64,000 bases of DNA from Symsagittifera roscoffensis (taxonomy: Eukaryota; Xenacoelomorpha; Acoela; Convolutidae). Made by a program: the position numbers and the translations under genes. Shown here in pieces: positions 62,533 to 64,000 of this stretch; position 1 is the stretch's first letter, and each line of letters opens with the position of its first letter. The stretch is from assembly GCF_963678635.1 (NCBI RefSeq), contig NW_026971008.1, forward strand, positions 1-64,000, given 5' to 3'. Below the pieces are notes generated by a model. It worked only from the letters and a program-made list of their open reading frames with translations. It made no database searches and was not told the origin of the DNA.

Positions 62533-64000
62533 AGGGAGGCGAATGGTGGTATCCCTCGACTGACAGATCTATGCCTGGCGATGAGATCTGACCCAGTGGG
62601 AATGATCAGGGGAGTAGAGGAGGTGGTAACTTGCATTTACGGACCAGCGGTTACGTTTGCCTTTCCGGACCCTCTAGTGGCGGCATACCGCCATTCAGTA
62701 GTGCACGTGAGCTTAATAAGCGTGTTTGATGGGACGGCGCTGAACTGGTGTCGACACGAGGTGCTAAGGGCACAGATGAGTAATACAGTGCTCTTTGGGA
62801 AGGTAAAAGATCCCGAGTTGGTGGTGTTTAACTTCCGGGGGCAACTACAATGCAGGATGGGGGGAAAACGTGAAGGCCCCATTGAGACGTATCCCAAGTT
62901 TTGGAGTCTGAACCCCCTAACGGCGAACGGACAAGATATCCTGAGAATTCCCTGGTGGAAAAAGAGCTTCGAGTTAGTAAAAAGGGAGCTAGAGGCGACA
63001 CTAGAGAAGGAAATTTTGCTCGCAACCATTCCTGAGCTTCCAACAGTCAGGAGAATGACCCTGGGGATGAATAGCTCCCTGGTAGTCCCATCCCTGTTCG
63101 CAAGAGCTACGGTAGAGAGGCAGCAAGAGGAGTTCACCCCTGGCTGCGACCCCTTGTTTATTGGGTAAACGGCAGCGGTCTATTTCCACACCTGCGATAT
63201 CAAGATAAAGTCATGGACGACTCAAGCAAAGAAAATGAGAGGCTCAATGCCTCCAAAATTCGAGGTGCGGGAGATCTTGAGAACGCTCGATCAGGCGAGC
63301 TTGGAGAACACATCACCAAAATGGGATGATGGCAGGATTATTGTAGAAGAAGGGCACATCGCGCTGAAGGACGAGATGAAGTTTGCCACAAGAAAGTACC
63401 AGGTGCCTTACGAATTAGAACAGGTGGAAATGAAGCAAGAAAGGAAATAGCTGGACGCGACAGGCTTGTTATATGTGGCTCTGACGGAATACAAGAAGCA
63501 AGACCCAGAGACCCCCTCACCCCTATCAGTAGGCACCTCTGGGGACAAGAAAAGCGGCCCCGTAGAAGACCGATTTAGGAAGATACTTGAGAGAAGGCGA
63601 GCCGAATCGAGAGAAGAAAGCATGGACGAAACTCTCAGTGAAACAGGAGAGGAAATGGAAATGGGGAATACACCTGAGCCGAAAACAGCTGAGGAGGATT
63701 TCACCGCCCAGGAGCTACTGCAGGACCTGAGCGGAGATGATTGGGCGGACACTGCCACGCCACCTCTGACCTCATCCCCTCGTAAGAACCTGGAACTACC
63801 ATTGACAAGCGAGACTTCCAACATGGAAATGATACTCTTGAGTACAGAAGAGAGGCAGAAGAACACGTTTGAGGGGAACAAGAGCATGTTTCTAGGGACT
63901 CTGGATGAGAAGGCTTGGCGGGATTTATTGAGTGAATTTAATCATGAGACGAAGAGTGAGACCACGCTAGATAACTTCAAGGAAGAACTGTGGAACACGG
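62533..64000 (+). pseudogene. ORF2 next part, element C, cut by window end
   Basis: Still in the ATG frame of 59140, interrupted by stops including TAA at 63166 and TAG at 63448. PAVTFAFPDPLVAAYRHSVV matches PVMSFAFPDVQVKAYRNSVL of element 1; LRRQ-poor but clear matches continue to VRRMTLGMNSSLVVPS. After 63451 the frame is open to the window edge: acidic, with NTFEGNKSMFLGTLDEKAW aligning to SMRVSFLSTLPEEEWERYQ near residue 1800 of element 1. About 1,150 further codons would be expected to the right. Confidence 0.7.

Overview
This window looks like repeat-dense DNA from a nematode, probably of the Caenorhabditis group. I infer this from TTTTCAG-type splice acceptors, one exon of a mitochondrial carrier gene, and Ty3/gypsy-type LTR retrotransposons of the general kind called Cer elements in nematodes. 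Nothing suggests a bacterium or a virion genome. Apart from the carrier exon at about 11.1 kb, almost all recognisable sequence is mobile-element DNA, nested and rearranged.

Layout. 1-9.9 kb: worn LTR-element remnants in minus orientation, including a 2.5-kb block present twice (273-2808 and 5183-7734), two isolated LTRs of different types, and a fragment of a pol linker. 9.9-11.6 kb: AT-rich DNA with the carrier exon. 11.6-12.6 kb: the 3' end of a non-LTR retrotransposon (minus strand). 12,631-29,619: 'element 1', an LTR retrotransposon on the minus strand, inserted inside that non-LTR sequence. Its 876-bp LTRs differ at about two positions. It lacks leader, gag and protease, its integrase region is broken, but it keeps a huge second ORF. 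29.6-46.2 kb: tandem ~0.53-kb copies of a piece of the non-LTR reverse transcriptase, interleaved with two truncated plus-strand copies (A and B) of a second LTR family. A and B lie in a tandem segmental duplication of about 7.26 kb. B contains a 3.1-kb array of a 15-bp repeat. 46.2-64 kb: 'element C', a plus-strand copy with LTR, leader, gag, protease, RT, RNase H, integrase, a macro-like domain and the start of the giant second ORF. It runs off the right edge.

How the parts fit. Comparing element 1 with C suggests an ancestral element of about 23 kb. One ORF ran gag-capsid-zinc knuckles-protease-RT-RNase H-acidic linker-integrase and ended in a macro-like (ADP-ribose-binding-like) domain. 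After a ~0.5-kb spacer with a likely splice acceptor came a second ORF of about 2,955 codons with a coiled coil, an SGNH/GDSL esterase domain with its catalytic residues, a second degenerate SGNH-like domain, and a long unrecognised C-terminal half. An esterase plus coiled coil recalls ORF1p of CR1/L2-type non-LTR elements; I know of no described LTR element with this set. Element 1 looks very young yet carries a dead pol and a nearly intact second ORF, separated from full length by one TGA codon. This combination is the most interesting system in the window.
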